The notes under the pieces: generated by a model | Databases searched by the model: none | What the model saw: the letters and a program-made list of their open reading frames with translations, nothing else | Told to the model about the DNA's origin: nothing | Shown here: positions 41,094-48,890 of the stretch, in pieces | How the letters are laid out: each line of letters starts with the position of its first letter | Numbering within the stretch: position 1 is the stretch's first letter | Translations under genes and position numbers: made by a program | Origin: JAIBJN01 sp963838795 | GTDB taxonomy: Bacteria > Actinomycetota > Thermoleophilia > Gaiellales > Gaiellaceae | Reading direction: 5' to 3' | Length of the DNA stretch: 64,000 nt | Assembly: GCA_963838795.1 (NCBI GenBank) | Contig: CAWISL010000005.1 | Location: forward strand, 186,001 to 250,000

Positions 41094-42638
41094 TCAGTCG
41101 GCGCTCTCGAGCAGGCTCTTGCGACGGACCTTGCCCGTGGCCGTCGTCGGGAGCGCTTCCAGGAACTCGACCTCTCGCGGGACCATGAAGTTCTCCAGGC
41201 GGATGCGGCAGGCGGCGATCACGTCCTGCTCGCTCAGGGCAGCCCCGTCGTCGAGGACGACGAAGGCGCGGATCGCCTCGCCAAGCACCTCGTCAGGGAC
41301 GCCGACGACCGCTGCCTCCTTGACGCCCTCGATGTCGAAGATCGCGTTCTCCACCTCGATCGGGCTGACCTTCTCGCCGCGCGTCTTGATGATGTCGTCG
41401 CTTCGCCCGACGAAGTAGAGAAAGCCCTCCTCGTCCACGGTGAAGTGATCCTGGGCGCAGAGCATCCGCTCCCCGGGGAGCGGCCCCTGGACGATCATCT
41501 CCGCGGTCTGCTCCGGCTTCCGCCAGTAGCCGACCATCACGTGAGGGCCGCGGACGTAGAGCACGCCCGTCTCGCCCGGGTCCACCGGCGTCATGTCCTC
41601 GCGGAGCACCATGGTCTCGGTCCCGGGGATCGCCTTGCCCACCGAGGTGGGCCTCTCGACGAGGAGCTCCGGCTCCAGGTAGCTGACCCTCTTGCACTCG
41701 GTGAGCCCGTACATCGCGAACACGAGCGCGTTCGGGAAGATCCGCGCCAGCTCCTCGTGGAACGTCGCCGGCAGGGCGGCCGCGGTGTTCGTCACACGCC
41801 GCACGCTCGGCAGCTCGAACTCCATCCCGCGCCGCATGGAGAGGAGGGTCGCGTAGACCGTGGGGACGCCGGGGAAGACGGTGGCCTCCTCCTCCTGCAC
41901 CCGCTTGACGATCTGCGCCGGGAAGGCGAAGGAGCGCTCGAGCACGAGCGTCCCGCCCTTGAGGACGTTCATGAGCAGCTGGTAGAGGCCATAGTCGAAC
42001 GCGAGCGGGAGCAGACCGAGGATCCGCTCGTCAGGCCCCAGCCGCAGGTACTGGGCGATCGAACCCGCCGCGAAGACCATGCTCTGGTGCGTCATCATCA
42101 CGCCCTTGGGGAAGCCGGTGCTGCCGGACGTGTAGATGAGAGCGGCGAGGTCGAGCGGGATCGTTCCCGGCGCGCTCGGCTCCGGCTCGGAGCCCCCGAT
42201 CACGTCCGCGAAGGAGAGCGCGCCCTCGACGCCCTCGGGCCCCGAGTCGGCCACGACGGCCTTCACGCTCGAGGCGGAGCCGGCAGCGGCCACAGCCGTC
42301 CTGGTGAGGCTTCCCTCCGTGAGAACCGCCGCCGCCTCGCAGTCGTCGAGGACGTAGAGGAGCTTGTCCTCCTTCGTCTGCGGGTTGACCACGACGAAGA
42401 CGCCGCCGGCGAGCAGCGTCCCGTAGATCGCGGTGACGCATCCCGCCGAGTTGTCCATGTAGATCGCGACGCGGTCGCCCCTGCCCACCCCGAGCTCCTG
42501 CAGGCCCCGCGCCAGCCGAAGCGAGCGGTCGAGCAGCTGCGCGTACCCGAGCCTCTCGACGCCGGCGACGACGGCCTCCCGCTCCGGCATCCGCTCCGCC
42601 GAGGCGAGCAGCGTCTCGTGGAGCAGGCGGACGTTCAT
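41094..42638 (-). CDS. AMP-forming acyl-CoA/acyl-carrier ligase
   Basis: 514 residues from ATG 42638. ANL-family cores: LAALIYTSGSTGFPKGVMM, LAFDYGLYQLLMNVLKGG, FAMYGLTECKRVSYLEPE, GVLYVRGPHVMVGYW, GRSDDIIKTRGEKVSPIEVE and the Lys in TTATGKVRRKSL. The TECKRVSYL block resembles ligases of exosortase-A-type EPS loci. It activates an unknown carboxylic acid, probably for the carrier protein at 44781-45056. Its start overlaps the stop of the amidotransferase gene (ATGA). The 108 bp after its stop leads into the beta-helix gene and shows no clear signal. Confidence 0.88.
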   Translation of the reverse strand: MNVRLLHETLLASAERMPEREAVVAGVERLGYAQLLDRSLRLARGLQELGVGRGDRVAIYMDNSAGCVTAIYGTLLAGGVFVVVNPQTKEDKLLYVLDDCEAAAVLTEGSLTRTAVAAAGSASSVKAVVADSGPEGVEGALSFADVIGGSEPEPSAPGTIPLDLAALIYTSGSTGFPKGVMMTHQSMVFAAGSIAQYLRLGPDERILGLLPLAFDYGLYQLLMNVLKGGTLVLERSFAFPAQIVKRVQEEEATVFPGVPTVYATLLSMRRGMEFELPSVRRVTNTAAALPATFHEELARIFPNALVFAMYGLTECKRVSYLEPELLVERPTSVGKAIPGTETMVLREDMTPVDPGETGVLYVRGPHVMVGYWRKPEQTAEMIVQGPLPGERMLCAQDHFTVDEEGFLYFVGRSDDIIKTRGEKVSPIEVENAIFDIEGVKEAAVVGVPDEVLGEAIRAFVVLDDGAALSEQDVIAACRIRLENFMVPREVEFLEALPTTATGKVRRKSLLESAD

Positions 42639-44653
42639 GCGGTGGCGCGGGCCGGCGCCTGTGGGATGCGCACCTCGTCCCCGATCACCACGCGGTCCGG
42701 GATGAGCGGCTCCGCGAGATGCGGGCTGGCCACGAAGCGCTCGTGCAGGAGCATGACGGAGAGGGCGCCTACGAGCGCCATCTCGTCGGTCTCGCTGACG
42801 GCGTCGCGCGGGGCGCCGCGCTCGCACTTCCGCACCAGGCGCGTGACCGCCTCCGGAGCCAGCAGGCCCGCGTCGGCGAGCCGCCGCTCGTCCAGGAGCT
42901 CTCGTACGTACGGCGGGGCATCGGTGCCCACGAACGCGCCCACGATCGGCGCCCGGTAGGGCCGCTTCTTGCGCGCCGCGATCTCGGTCGGGAGCCGGTG
43001 CGCGACAGCCTTCCGCAGGAGGTACTTCTCGGTCAGGCCACGCAGCCGCAGCTGATCGGGCAGGCCGGCGGCGAACTCGGCGACACGGTAGTCGAGGAAG
43101 GGGAAGCGACCCTCGATCGAATGGCCCATCAGCATCCGGTCGCCCTGCGTGTGGAGCAGGTAGCCCTCGAGGAAGGTGGCGATCTCCAGGTACTGGACCT
43201 TCCCGAGCGGGGTCATCTCACCGAACCAGGCTGGCAAGCGCGCCTCGAGCCGCTCGGCCGGGTCGCCGCGCTCCTCGGCCCGCACGAGCACGTCGTCGTC
43301 GAGGAGCGAGAGAAGCCGCGCCGTGTTGGCGAAGCGCAGGCGATGGCTGTAGAGCGGGTCGTCGGTCTCGGTAAGGCCCTTGCGGTAGAAGCCGACGAGG
43401 AAGGCGCCCGAGCGCTTCAGGTCCTTCCCGATGAAGGCGTTCAGCCGCGTCAGGAGGAGCGGCCTGAGCTCCGAATCGGGCTCGCGGGCCCAGAAGTGGC
43501 GAACGGCGTTCTCCCGGAAGAGGTCGTAGCCGCCGAAGAGCTCATCCGCGCCCTCGCCGGTCGTGACCACCTTCAGCCCGGCGTCCTGCACGGCGCCCGA
43601 GAGGCGCAGGAGGGGCGATGGCGCGGTGCGGAGCGTCGGTTTCTCGGCCAGCTCGACCGTCTGCGGGAGCAGCTCGGCGATGTCGCGCGCGCCGACCGTC
43701 GCCCGCGTGAGGCTGAGCCCCCGGGCTCCGGTGAGCAGGTCCTGATAGCCGCTCTCGTCGAAGCGCGAGTCCTCGAAGCCGATCCCGAACGCGTACAGCG
43801 TCTCGTCCATCTGCTCGAGCGCGTGGGCGACGATGGCCGACGAGTCGAGCCCGCCGCTCAGATAGGCCGCGACCGGGACGTCCGCGCGCAGACGCAATCG
43901 GGTGGCGTCGGCGAGCAGCGCGTCGAGCTCCTCAGCCAGCGCCGAGCGCTCCCCCGGGGCGACGTCGGGTGCATCCGAGAAACGGAGGTCCCACCAGCGC
44001 CGCTCCTCGCGGACACCCTCGGGGCCGACGCGGAGGTAGTGCGCCGGCGCGAGCTCGCGAATGCCGGGGAACGACGAGGCATCCGGGGAGATGCACCAGG
44101 TCGTGAAGCTCTCGACGAGGCCGGCAGGGTCGAGCTCGCGCCGCGCCGAGGGATGGCGGAGGACGGCCTTCTGCTCGGAGGCGAAGACGAGGTCGCCGCC
44201 GAGCTCCGCCACGAAGAGCGGCCTGACGCCGAAGCGGTCGCGGGCCAGGAAGAGCTCCCGTTCGCGCCGGTCCCAGACCGCGAAGGCGAAGTCGCCGTTC
44301 AGCCGCTCGAGACAGGCGGGGCCCCACTGGGCATAGGCCTCCGCGATCACCTCGGTGTCGCTGGTGGTGCCGAAGCGCCGTCCGAGGCTCTCGAGCTCGG
44401 CCCGGAGCTCGACGTAGTTGTAGATCTCGCCGTTCTGCATCACCCAGTAGCGGCCGTCCTCGCTCCCCAGAGGCTGGTCGCCGCCCTCGAGGTCGACGAT
44501 CGCGAGGCGGTTGTTCGTCATCCCGAAGCGGCCATCGCGGTAGAGCCCCGTGCCGTCCGGGCCACGGTGGCGGAGCTCGCCCGCCATGGTCAGGAGCAGC
44601 TGCTCGGGGGCCTCGGAGTCAGGGCGCGCGTAGATCCCGGCGATGCCGCACAT
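42635..44653 (-). CDS. Asparagine synthase-type amidotransferase
   Basis: 672 residues beginning MCGIAGIYARP. The N-terminal glutaminase has the catalytic Cys2, RHRGPDGTGLYRDGRFGMTNNRLAIVD and MQNGEIYNYVELR; the C-terminal synthetase domain has the PPi loop AAYLSGGLDSSAIVAHAL and EGADELFGGYDLFRE. AsnB-type proteins in EPS loci are thought to amidate a carboxyl group of the glycan or an acyl-adenylate, not make asparagine. Here it is coupled to an AMP-ligase and divergent from a carrier protein. A housekeeping asparagine synthetase cannot be excluded. Confidence 0.88.
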   Translation of the reverse strand: MCGIAGIYARPDSEAPEQLLLTMAGELRHRGPDGTGLYRDGRFGMTNNRLAIVDLEGGDQPLGSEDGRYWVMQNGEIYNYVELRAELESLGRRFGTTSDTEVIAEAYAQWGPACLERLNGDFAFAVWDRRERELFLARDRFGVRPLFVAELGGDLVFASEQKAVLRHPSARRELDPAGLVESFTTWCISPDASSFPGIRELAPAHYLRVGPEGVREERRWWDLRFSDAPDVAPGERSALAEELDALLADATRLRLRADVPVAAYLSGGLDSSAIVAHALEQMDETLYAFGIGFEDSRFDESGYQDLLTGARGLSLTRATVGARDIAELLPQTVELAEKPTLRTAPSPLLRLSGAVQDAGLKVVTTGEGADELFGGYDLFRENAVRHFWAREPDSELRPLLLTRLNAFIGKDLKRSGAFLVGFYRKGLTETDDPLYSHRLRFANTARLLSLLDDDVLVRAEERGDPAERLEARLPAWFGEMTPLGKVQYLEIATFLEGYLLHTQGDRMLMGHSIEGRFPFLDYRVAEFAAGLPDQLRLRGLTEKYLLRKAVAHRLPTEIAARKKRPYRAPIVGAFVGTDAPPYVRELLDERRLADAGLLAPEAVTRLVRKCERGAPRDAVSETDEMALVGALSVMLLHERFVASPHLAEPLIPDRVVIGDEVRIPQAPARATA

Positions 44654-44707
44654 GTCCTGACGATACGGGCGACCCGCGCGAGCGGCAAGGAGAGGAAATC
44701 CTGGTCG

Positions 44708-44733
44708 AAGGCGCTGAAAGGCGCTGCTATGCT
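44708..44733 (+). promoter_or_regulatory. Promoter with 10-bp-period direct repeat
   Basis: AAGGCGCTG occurs twice (44708-44716 and 44718-44726), one helical turn apart, directly followed by a TATGCT -10-like box at 44728-44733. This lies between the divergent amidotransferase and carrier-protein genes and looks like an activator or repressor site at the carrier promoter. Evidence is positional. Confidence 0.4.
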
Positions 44734-44780
44734 CAGACGGTCGCCTCGTGAGGTTGCCGGGCGACTTCTCTTTGCCCGTC

Positions 44781-45056
44781 ATGTCGAGCCCAGAGAGCAT
44801 CGAGCAGGAAGTCCGGCAGTTCCTCAGGGACAACTTCCCGCTGAGCGCCGACGGCGTCGTCCTCGACAAGGACGACTCCCTGATCGAGGTAGGCGTCATC
44901 GACTCGACCGGGGTCCTCGAGCTGATCGGTTTCATCGAGGAGCGCTACGACATTCAGATCGCCGACGAGGAGGTTCTCCCCGAGAACCTGGACTCGATCG
45001 CCAACATCACCCGCTTCGTCGGCGCGAAGACCGCCGCCTCGAATGGCGCCGGCTGA
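44781..45056 (+). CDS. Acyl carrier protein
   Basis: 91 residues from ATG 44781 (a GTG at 44748 is less likely). The phosphopantetheine Ser is residue 42 in VGVIDSTGVLELIGFIEERYDI, with the following IADEEVLPENLDSIANITRFV helix typical of EPS-locus carrier proteins. It probably receives the acyl group activated by the ligase at 41094-42638. It overlaps the next gene by 14 nt. Confidence 0.88.
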   Translation: MSSPESIEQEVRQFLRDNFPLSADGVVLDKDDSLIEVGVIDSTGVLELIGFIEERYDIQIADEEVLPENLDSIANITRFVGAKTAASNGAG

Positions 45057-46047
45057 GCAGCTGACGGCAGACGCGCTCCGTCTCGACGACGCGGCGGCGG
45101 CTGCGGACGAGATCGCCGAGCGCCTGCGCGAGGTCGTCTACCGCGACCTCCGCCGGCGAGGCGCCGTCGTCGGCCTCTCCGGCGGCGTCGACTCCAGCCT
45201 CGTCGCGTTCCTCTGCGTTCGAGCCTTCGGCACCGAGCGGGTGCTCGGCGTGCTCATGCCCGAGGGCGAGTCTGCCTCGGACACCCTCGACCTCTCCAAC
45301 GTCGCCGCCGAGGCGGCTGGGGTCGAGACGGTGCTCGAGGACGTCACGGAGCTTCTGCAGGCGGCCGGCTGCTACGCGCGCCGAGACGACGCCATCCGCA
45401 CCGTCATGCCCGAGTACGGGGAGGGCTGGAAGGCGAAGATCGTCCTCCCCAGCCTCCTGGGCGGCTCCCGCTACAGCCTCTTCAGCGTCGTCGCCGAATC
45501 GCCGGATGGCGAGCGCCGCGAGGCCCGGCTGACCGCGACTGCCTACCGCGAGGTCGTCGCGGCGACGAACTTCAAGCAGCGCGTGCGCAAGATGCTCGAG
45601 TACTACCACGCCGACCGGCTCGACTACGCGGTCGTGGGGACGCCGAACCGCCTCGAGTACGACCAGGGCTTCTTCGTCAAGAACGGCGACGGCTCGGCGG
45701 ACGTGAAGCCCATCGCCCACCTCTACAAGACCCAGGTCTACCAGCTCGCCGACGAGGTCGGCGTGCCGGCCGAGATCCGATCGCGCCCGCCCACGACGGA
45801 CACGTACGCGCTCGAGCAAAGCCAGGAGGAGTTCTACTTCTCCGTTCCCTTCGACAAGCTCGACCTCTGCCTCTACGCGCGCAACCACGGGCTCCCGGCG
45901 GAGGCCGCATCCGCGGCGACCGGACTCGACGTCGAGGTGGTCGAGCGGGTCTACGAGGACATCGAGCGCAAGCGGCGGGCTGCCGAGTACCTTCACGCGC
46001 CGCCGCTCCTCGTCGCCGAGCTCGAGCGACTGCCGGCCGTCGAGTAG
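45043..46047 (+). CDS. NAD synthase-like ATP pyrophosphatase
   Basis: 334 residues. The N-type ATP pyrophosphatase P-loop is VGLSGGVDSSLVAF; later NFKQRVRKMLEYYHADRLDYAVVGTPNRLEYDQGFFVKNGDGSADVKPIAHLYKTQVYQLA matches ammonia-dependent NAD synthetase. A stretch of about 60 residues (near 118-180, KIVLPSLLGGSRYSLFSVVAESPDGERREARLT) is extra compared with short NadE. Its overlap with a carrier-protein gene suggests a role in the carrier module (amidation of an adenylated acyl group), but a true NadE is possible. Confidence 0.82.
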   Translation: MAPAEQLTADALRLDDAAAAADEIAERLREVVYRDLRRRGAVVGLSGGVDSSLVAFLCVRAFGTERVLGVLMPEGESASDTLDLSNVAAEAAGVETVLEDVTELLQAAGCYARRDDAIRTVMPEYGEGWKAKIVLPSLLGGSRYSLFSVVAESPDGERREARLTATAYREVVAATNFKQRVRKMLEYYHADRLDYAVVGTPNRLEYDQGFFVKNGDGSADVKPIAHLYKTQVYQLADEVGVPAEIRSRPPTTDTYALEQSQEEFYFSVPFDKLDLCLYARNHGLPAEAASAATGLDVEVVERVYEDIERKRRAAEYLHAPPLLVAELERLPAVE

Positions 46048-46144
46048 CTGCCTAGACGTTCGAGGGGGGAATGCGCGTCCTCGCGCCGTCCCCAGTGTGC
46101 GGGCTCCGTCGGGAGGCTCGGATCCACGGGGTCCTCCCCGAGGT

Positions 46145-46172
46145 TTGCACAACCCGAAAGATGAGCTATGGT
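46145..46172 (+). promoter_or_regulatory. Sigma-70-like promoter of the LuxR-type regulator
   Basis: TTGCAC (46145-46150) and TATGGT (46167-46172) are separated by 16 bp, 40 nt before ATG 46212. Both hexamers match the housekeeping consensus in four of six positions. The leader is about 30 nt. Confidence 0.5.
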
Positions 46173-46211
46173 CTAGGTCTTCGTGTAGTCGATCGAAAGG
46201 CGGCCCTTTCG

Positions 46212-46883
46212 ATGAGTCTTTCCGAGCATCGCACTGCAGTACTGCTGGACGAGCATCCCCTTTGGCTGGACGGGGTGGAGCAGGTCCTGGCTCGCATCGG
46301 GATCGAGGTCAAGGGGAAGGCGACCTCGCCCGACCACGGCCTCGCGCTGATCGAGGAGCATGGCCCCAGCCTGTTCGTCACGGAGATCGAGATGGGCAAC
46401 GGCCAGATGGACGGCCTCGAGTGCCTGTCGCTCGCGAAGCAGCGGGCGCCGGAGCTCAAGGTGATCGTCCTCTCGGCGTCCGGGGACGGCCAGTACGTCG
46501 ACGCGGCGCTCGCTGCGGGCGCCGAGGCCTATGTCCTCAAGACGGCGCAGGCCGACGACCTCGCGTCGGCCATCCGGCAGGCGTTCGACCACTCCGTCTA
46601 CCTGGCCCGGGGGCACAACGGCAAGCGCCAGCGCTCCCGCGAGTCGATCGAGGAGGCGTGGGGCCTCACCCGCCGTGAGCTCGAGATCCTGACGCTCGTG
46701 GCCGAGGGGCACTCGAACGCCCAGCTCGCACGAATGCTCTGGGTGACGGAGCAGACCGTCAAGTTCCACCTGTCCAACATCTACCGGAAGCTGAGCGTCT
46801 CGAACCGAACCGAGGCGAGCCGGTGGGCGCAGGTGCACGGACTGCTTCCGCTCCAGTCGTCCCCGAGCCCGGCAGCGGCGTAG
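46212..46883 (+). CDS. LuxR-family response regulator with Glu at the phosphorylation site
   Basis: 223 residues from ATG 46212. The receiver domain (residues 1-125) has the acidic pair Asp13-Glu14 and Lys110 (AYVLK), but the phospho-acceptor position is Glu58 (LFVTEIEMG) rather than Asp. The C-terminal LuxR helix-turn-helix is intact: LTRRELEILTLVAEGHSNAQLARMLWVTEQTVKFHLSNIYRKLSVSNRTEA. Glu may mimic the phosphorylated state and make it constitutively active. No sensor kinase is adjacent. Its position next to the polysaccharide locus makes that locus a possible target. Confidence 0.88.
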   Translation: MSLSEHRTAVLLDEHPLWLDGVEQVLARIGIEVKGKATSPDHGLALIEEHGPSLFVTEIEMGNGQMDGLECLSLAKQRAPELKVIVLSASGDGQYVDAALAAGAEAYVLKTAQADDLASAIRQAFDHSVYLARGHNGKRQRSRESIEEAWGLTRRELEILTLVAEGHSNAQLARMLWVTEQTVKFHLSNIYRKLSVSNRTEASRWAQVHGLLPLQSSPSPAAA

Positions 46884-47225
46884 TAGCTCACCGCCCGGAT
46901 TCGTCCTCAGAAACGGAGCGCGGCCACCCCCCGACCAATCGGGGGCGGCCGCGCGCGCCCTGGAAGAGCGCCCCGAAAATCTCGCCGACATGGGCGCACG
47001 CGTCTATCCCCCGGAAGGGGGAGGCGGGCCACTTCCCGCTTGGTCTCCGGGAGGGCCCGCATCCCCGCGCGAGGGCCGTTAGAGGGAAGGCTCATGACGC
47101 CCCCGCTGAGCGGGCGTCGGCTGCGGCCAACCGGCGCCCGTGTGAGGCGACACTACTGAACCCGCCGGTCGACGACTACTAGCCGTTCGGCGAGACTAAA
47201 AACGCCAGGGCTAGAAGCGTCGCGA
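46884..47225. other. Gene-free, highly structured stretch between convergent genes
   Basis: 342 bp without a convincing gene. It holds four strong inverted repeats: 46918-46954; 47007-47022 (five C:G pairs plus T:A closed by a GGAA tetraloop); 47024-47060 (GCGGGCC/GGCCCGC with an inner TCCCG/CGGGA); and 47096-47118 (GACGCCC/GGGCGTC). Such density, with a GNRA-type loop, could be a structured RNA or merely a bidirectional terminator region. It does not match SRP RNA, tmRNA, RNase P RNA or a cobalamin riboswitch by eye. Confidence 0.45.
46918..46954. terminator. Long hairpin between convergent genes, possible terminator
   Basis: GCGCGGCC (46918-46925) pairs with GGCCGCGC (46947-46954), and CCCCCGA pairs with TCGGGGG inside it around a CCAA loop, with one mismatch and one bulge. 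It starts 35 nt after the LuxR-type gene stop. There is no U tract, so termination would be atypical, as is common in very GC-rich actinobacteria. Confidence 0.45.
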
Positions 47226-48890
47226 CTAGAAAACCGGCGTCTCGCGCCAGGTCCCCCAGACCTCGCGGAGCGCGTCGCACATCTCGCCCATTGTCACGTA
47301 CGCCCGCGAGGCCTCGACGATGGCGGGCATCAGGTTGCGGTCCTCGACCGAGGCGTCCGCCCGCAGGCGGGCGAGGGCCGCCTCGACAGCGGCGGCGTCC
47401 CGCCGGGAGCGGAGCGCGCGCACTCGCTCGACCTGCTTGTCCTCGAGCGCCTGGTCGATCTTGAGGATCTCGATCGGCTGCTCGTCGGGCTCCTGGTAGC
47501 GGTTGACGCCGACGATCACGCGCTGCCCCGCTTCGAGCTCGCTCTGGAAGCGGAAGGAGGCTTCGGCGATCTCCCGCTGGAAGAAGTTGTCCTTGATGGC
47601 GGCGACGACGCCGCCCAGCCTGCGGATGCGGTCGAAGTAGTCGTCGGCCTCCGCCTCGAGGCGGTTGGTCAGGTCCTCCAGGAAGTAGGAGCCGCCGAGC
47701 GGGTCGATCGTCGAGGCGACGCCCGTCTCGTGCGCGAGCACCTGCTGGGTGCGAAGAGCGATCTTGACCGCGTGCTCCGTCGGGAGCGCCAGGGCCTCGT
47801 CGAAGGAGTTCGTGTGCAGCGACTGGCAGCCGCCGAGCACGGCGGCGAGCGCCTCGACCGCGGTGCGCACGATGTTGACCTCCGGCTGCTGCGCCGTGAG
47901 CGAGACCCCCGCAGTCTGGGCGTGGAAGCGCATGAGCCAGGAACGCGGGCTCTTCGCCCCGTAGGTGTCGCGGAGCTCGCGCGCCCAAATCCGGCGGGCA
48001 GCGCGGTACTTCGCGATCTCCTCGAAGAAGTCGATGTGGGCGTTGAAGAAGAAGGAGAGGCGCGGGGCGAAGTCGTCGACGAGGAGGCCACGGGCGATCC
48101 CCGCCTCGACGTAGGCGAACCCGTCGGCCAGCGTGAAGGCGAGCTCCTGGGCGGCAGTCGAGCCCGCCTCGCGGATGTGGTAGCCCGAGATGGAGACCGG
48201 GTGCCAGAGGGGCACCTCCCGCGCGCAGTACTCGATCATGTCGACGCAGAGCCGCATGGAGGGCTCGGGGGGGAAGATCCATTCCTTCTGCGCGATGTAC
48301 TCCTTGAGGATGTCCGTCTGGATCGTCCCGCGGAGCTTGTCCGGCCCCACCCCCTGCTTCTCGGCGACGCAGATGTAGAAGGCGAGCAGCATCGCCGCGG
48401 GCGCGTTGATCGTCATCGAGGTCGACACCTCGTCCAGCGGGATCCCCGAAAAGAGCTGCTCCATGTCCGCGAGGGAGTCGATCGCCACTCCCTCGCGCCC
48501 GACCTCGCCGAGGGACTTCGGGTGGTCCGAGTCGTAGCCCATCAGGGTCGGCATGTCGAAGGCGGTCGAGAGCCCCGTCTGCCCGTGCTCGAGCAGGTAG
48601 CGGAAGCGGACGTTCGTCTCCTCGGCGGTGCCGAAGCCGGCGAACTGCCGCATCGTCCAGAGCTTCCCCCTGTGCATCGAGGGATAGACGCCCCGGGTGT
48701 ACGGGAACACCCCCGGATAGCCGAGATCACGCTCGTAGTCGAGCTGGACGTTGTCGGGCGTGTAGAGCGGCTCGACCGGCAGCCCCGACATGGTCGTGAA
48801 GAGCGCGTCGCGCTCGGGCGTGGCCTCGTAGAGATTCCTGCGCCACTCTTCCGTGGCGTCGAGACCCCTTCGATCCTCGGTGGCGGCCAT
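47226..48890 (-). CDS. B12-dependent acyl-CoA mutase large subunit, isobutyryl-CoA-mutase type
   Basis: 554 residues, the TIM-barrel substrate domain without a fused B12 domain. Family motifs: FPYTRGVYPSM, TGLSTAFDMPTLMGYDSDHP, VSTSMTINAPAAM, SISGYHIREAGSTAAQELAF, CQSLHTNSFDEALALPT. The two residues that sort the family are Phe83 (TMRQFAGF) and Gln201 (KEYIAQKEW). Methylmalonyl-CoA mutase has Tyr89 and Arg207 there, isobutyryl-CoA mutase Phe80 and Gln198, and 2-hydroxyisobutyryl-CoA mutase Ile90 and Gln208; the 118-residue spacing is the same in all. So isobutyryl-/butyryl-CoA interconversion is the best guess. The B12 subunit is at 4869-5270. Confidence 0.9.
   Translation of the reverse strand: MAATEDRRGLDATEEWRRNLYEATPERDALFTTMSGLPVEPLYTPDNVQLDYERDLGYPGVFPYTRGVYPSMHRGKLWTMRQFAGFGTAEETNVRFRYLLEHGQTGLSTAFDMPTLMGYDSDHPKSLGEVGREGVAIDSLADMEQLFSGIPLDEVSTSMTINAPAAMLLAFYICVAEKQGVGPDKLRGTIQTDILKEYIAQKEWIFPPEPSMRLCVDMIEYCAREVPLWHPVSISGYHIREAGSTAAQELAFTLADGFAYVEAGIARGLLVDDFAPRLSFFFNAHIDFFEEIAKYRAARRIWARELRDTYGAKSPRSWLMRFHAQTAGVSLTAQQPEVNIVRTAVEALAAVLGGCQSLHTNSFDEALALPTEHAVKIALRTQQVLAHETGVASTIDPLGGSYFLEDLTNRLEAEADDYFDRIRRLGGVVAAIKDNFFQREIAEASFRFQSELEAGQRVIVGVNRYQEPDEQPIEILKIDQALEDKQVERVRALRSRRDAAAVEAALARLRADASVEDRNLMPAIVEASRAYVTMGEMCDALREVWGTWRETPVF

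Noticed and set aside
47007..47030. SRP RNA (GGAA-capped hairpin like the domain IV tip)
   Set aside because: The asymmetric loop sequences that flank the tetraloop in SRP RNA are absent, and the rest of the structure does not fit.
47024..47060. Cobalamin riboswitch (GGAGACC on the reverse strand near a B12 enzyme gene)
   Set aside because: It lies downstream, not upstream, of the mutase gene, and the other conserved boxes are missing or in the wrong order.
46823..47182. A 119-codon frame in the gene-free stretch after the LuxR-type gene
   Set aside because: Pro/Arg/Ala-rich translation without a ribosome-binding site, and it starts inside the LuxR gene. The DNA is dominated by inverted repeats.
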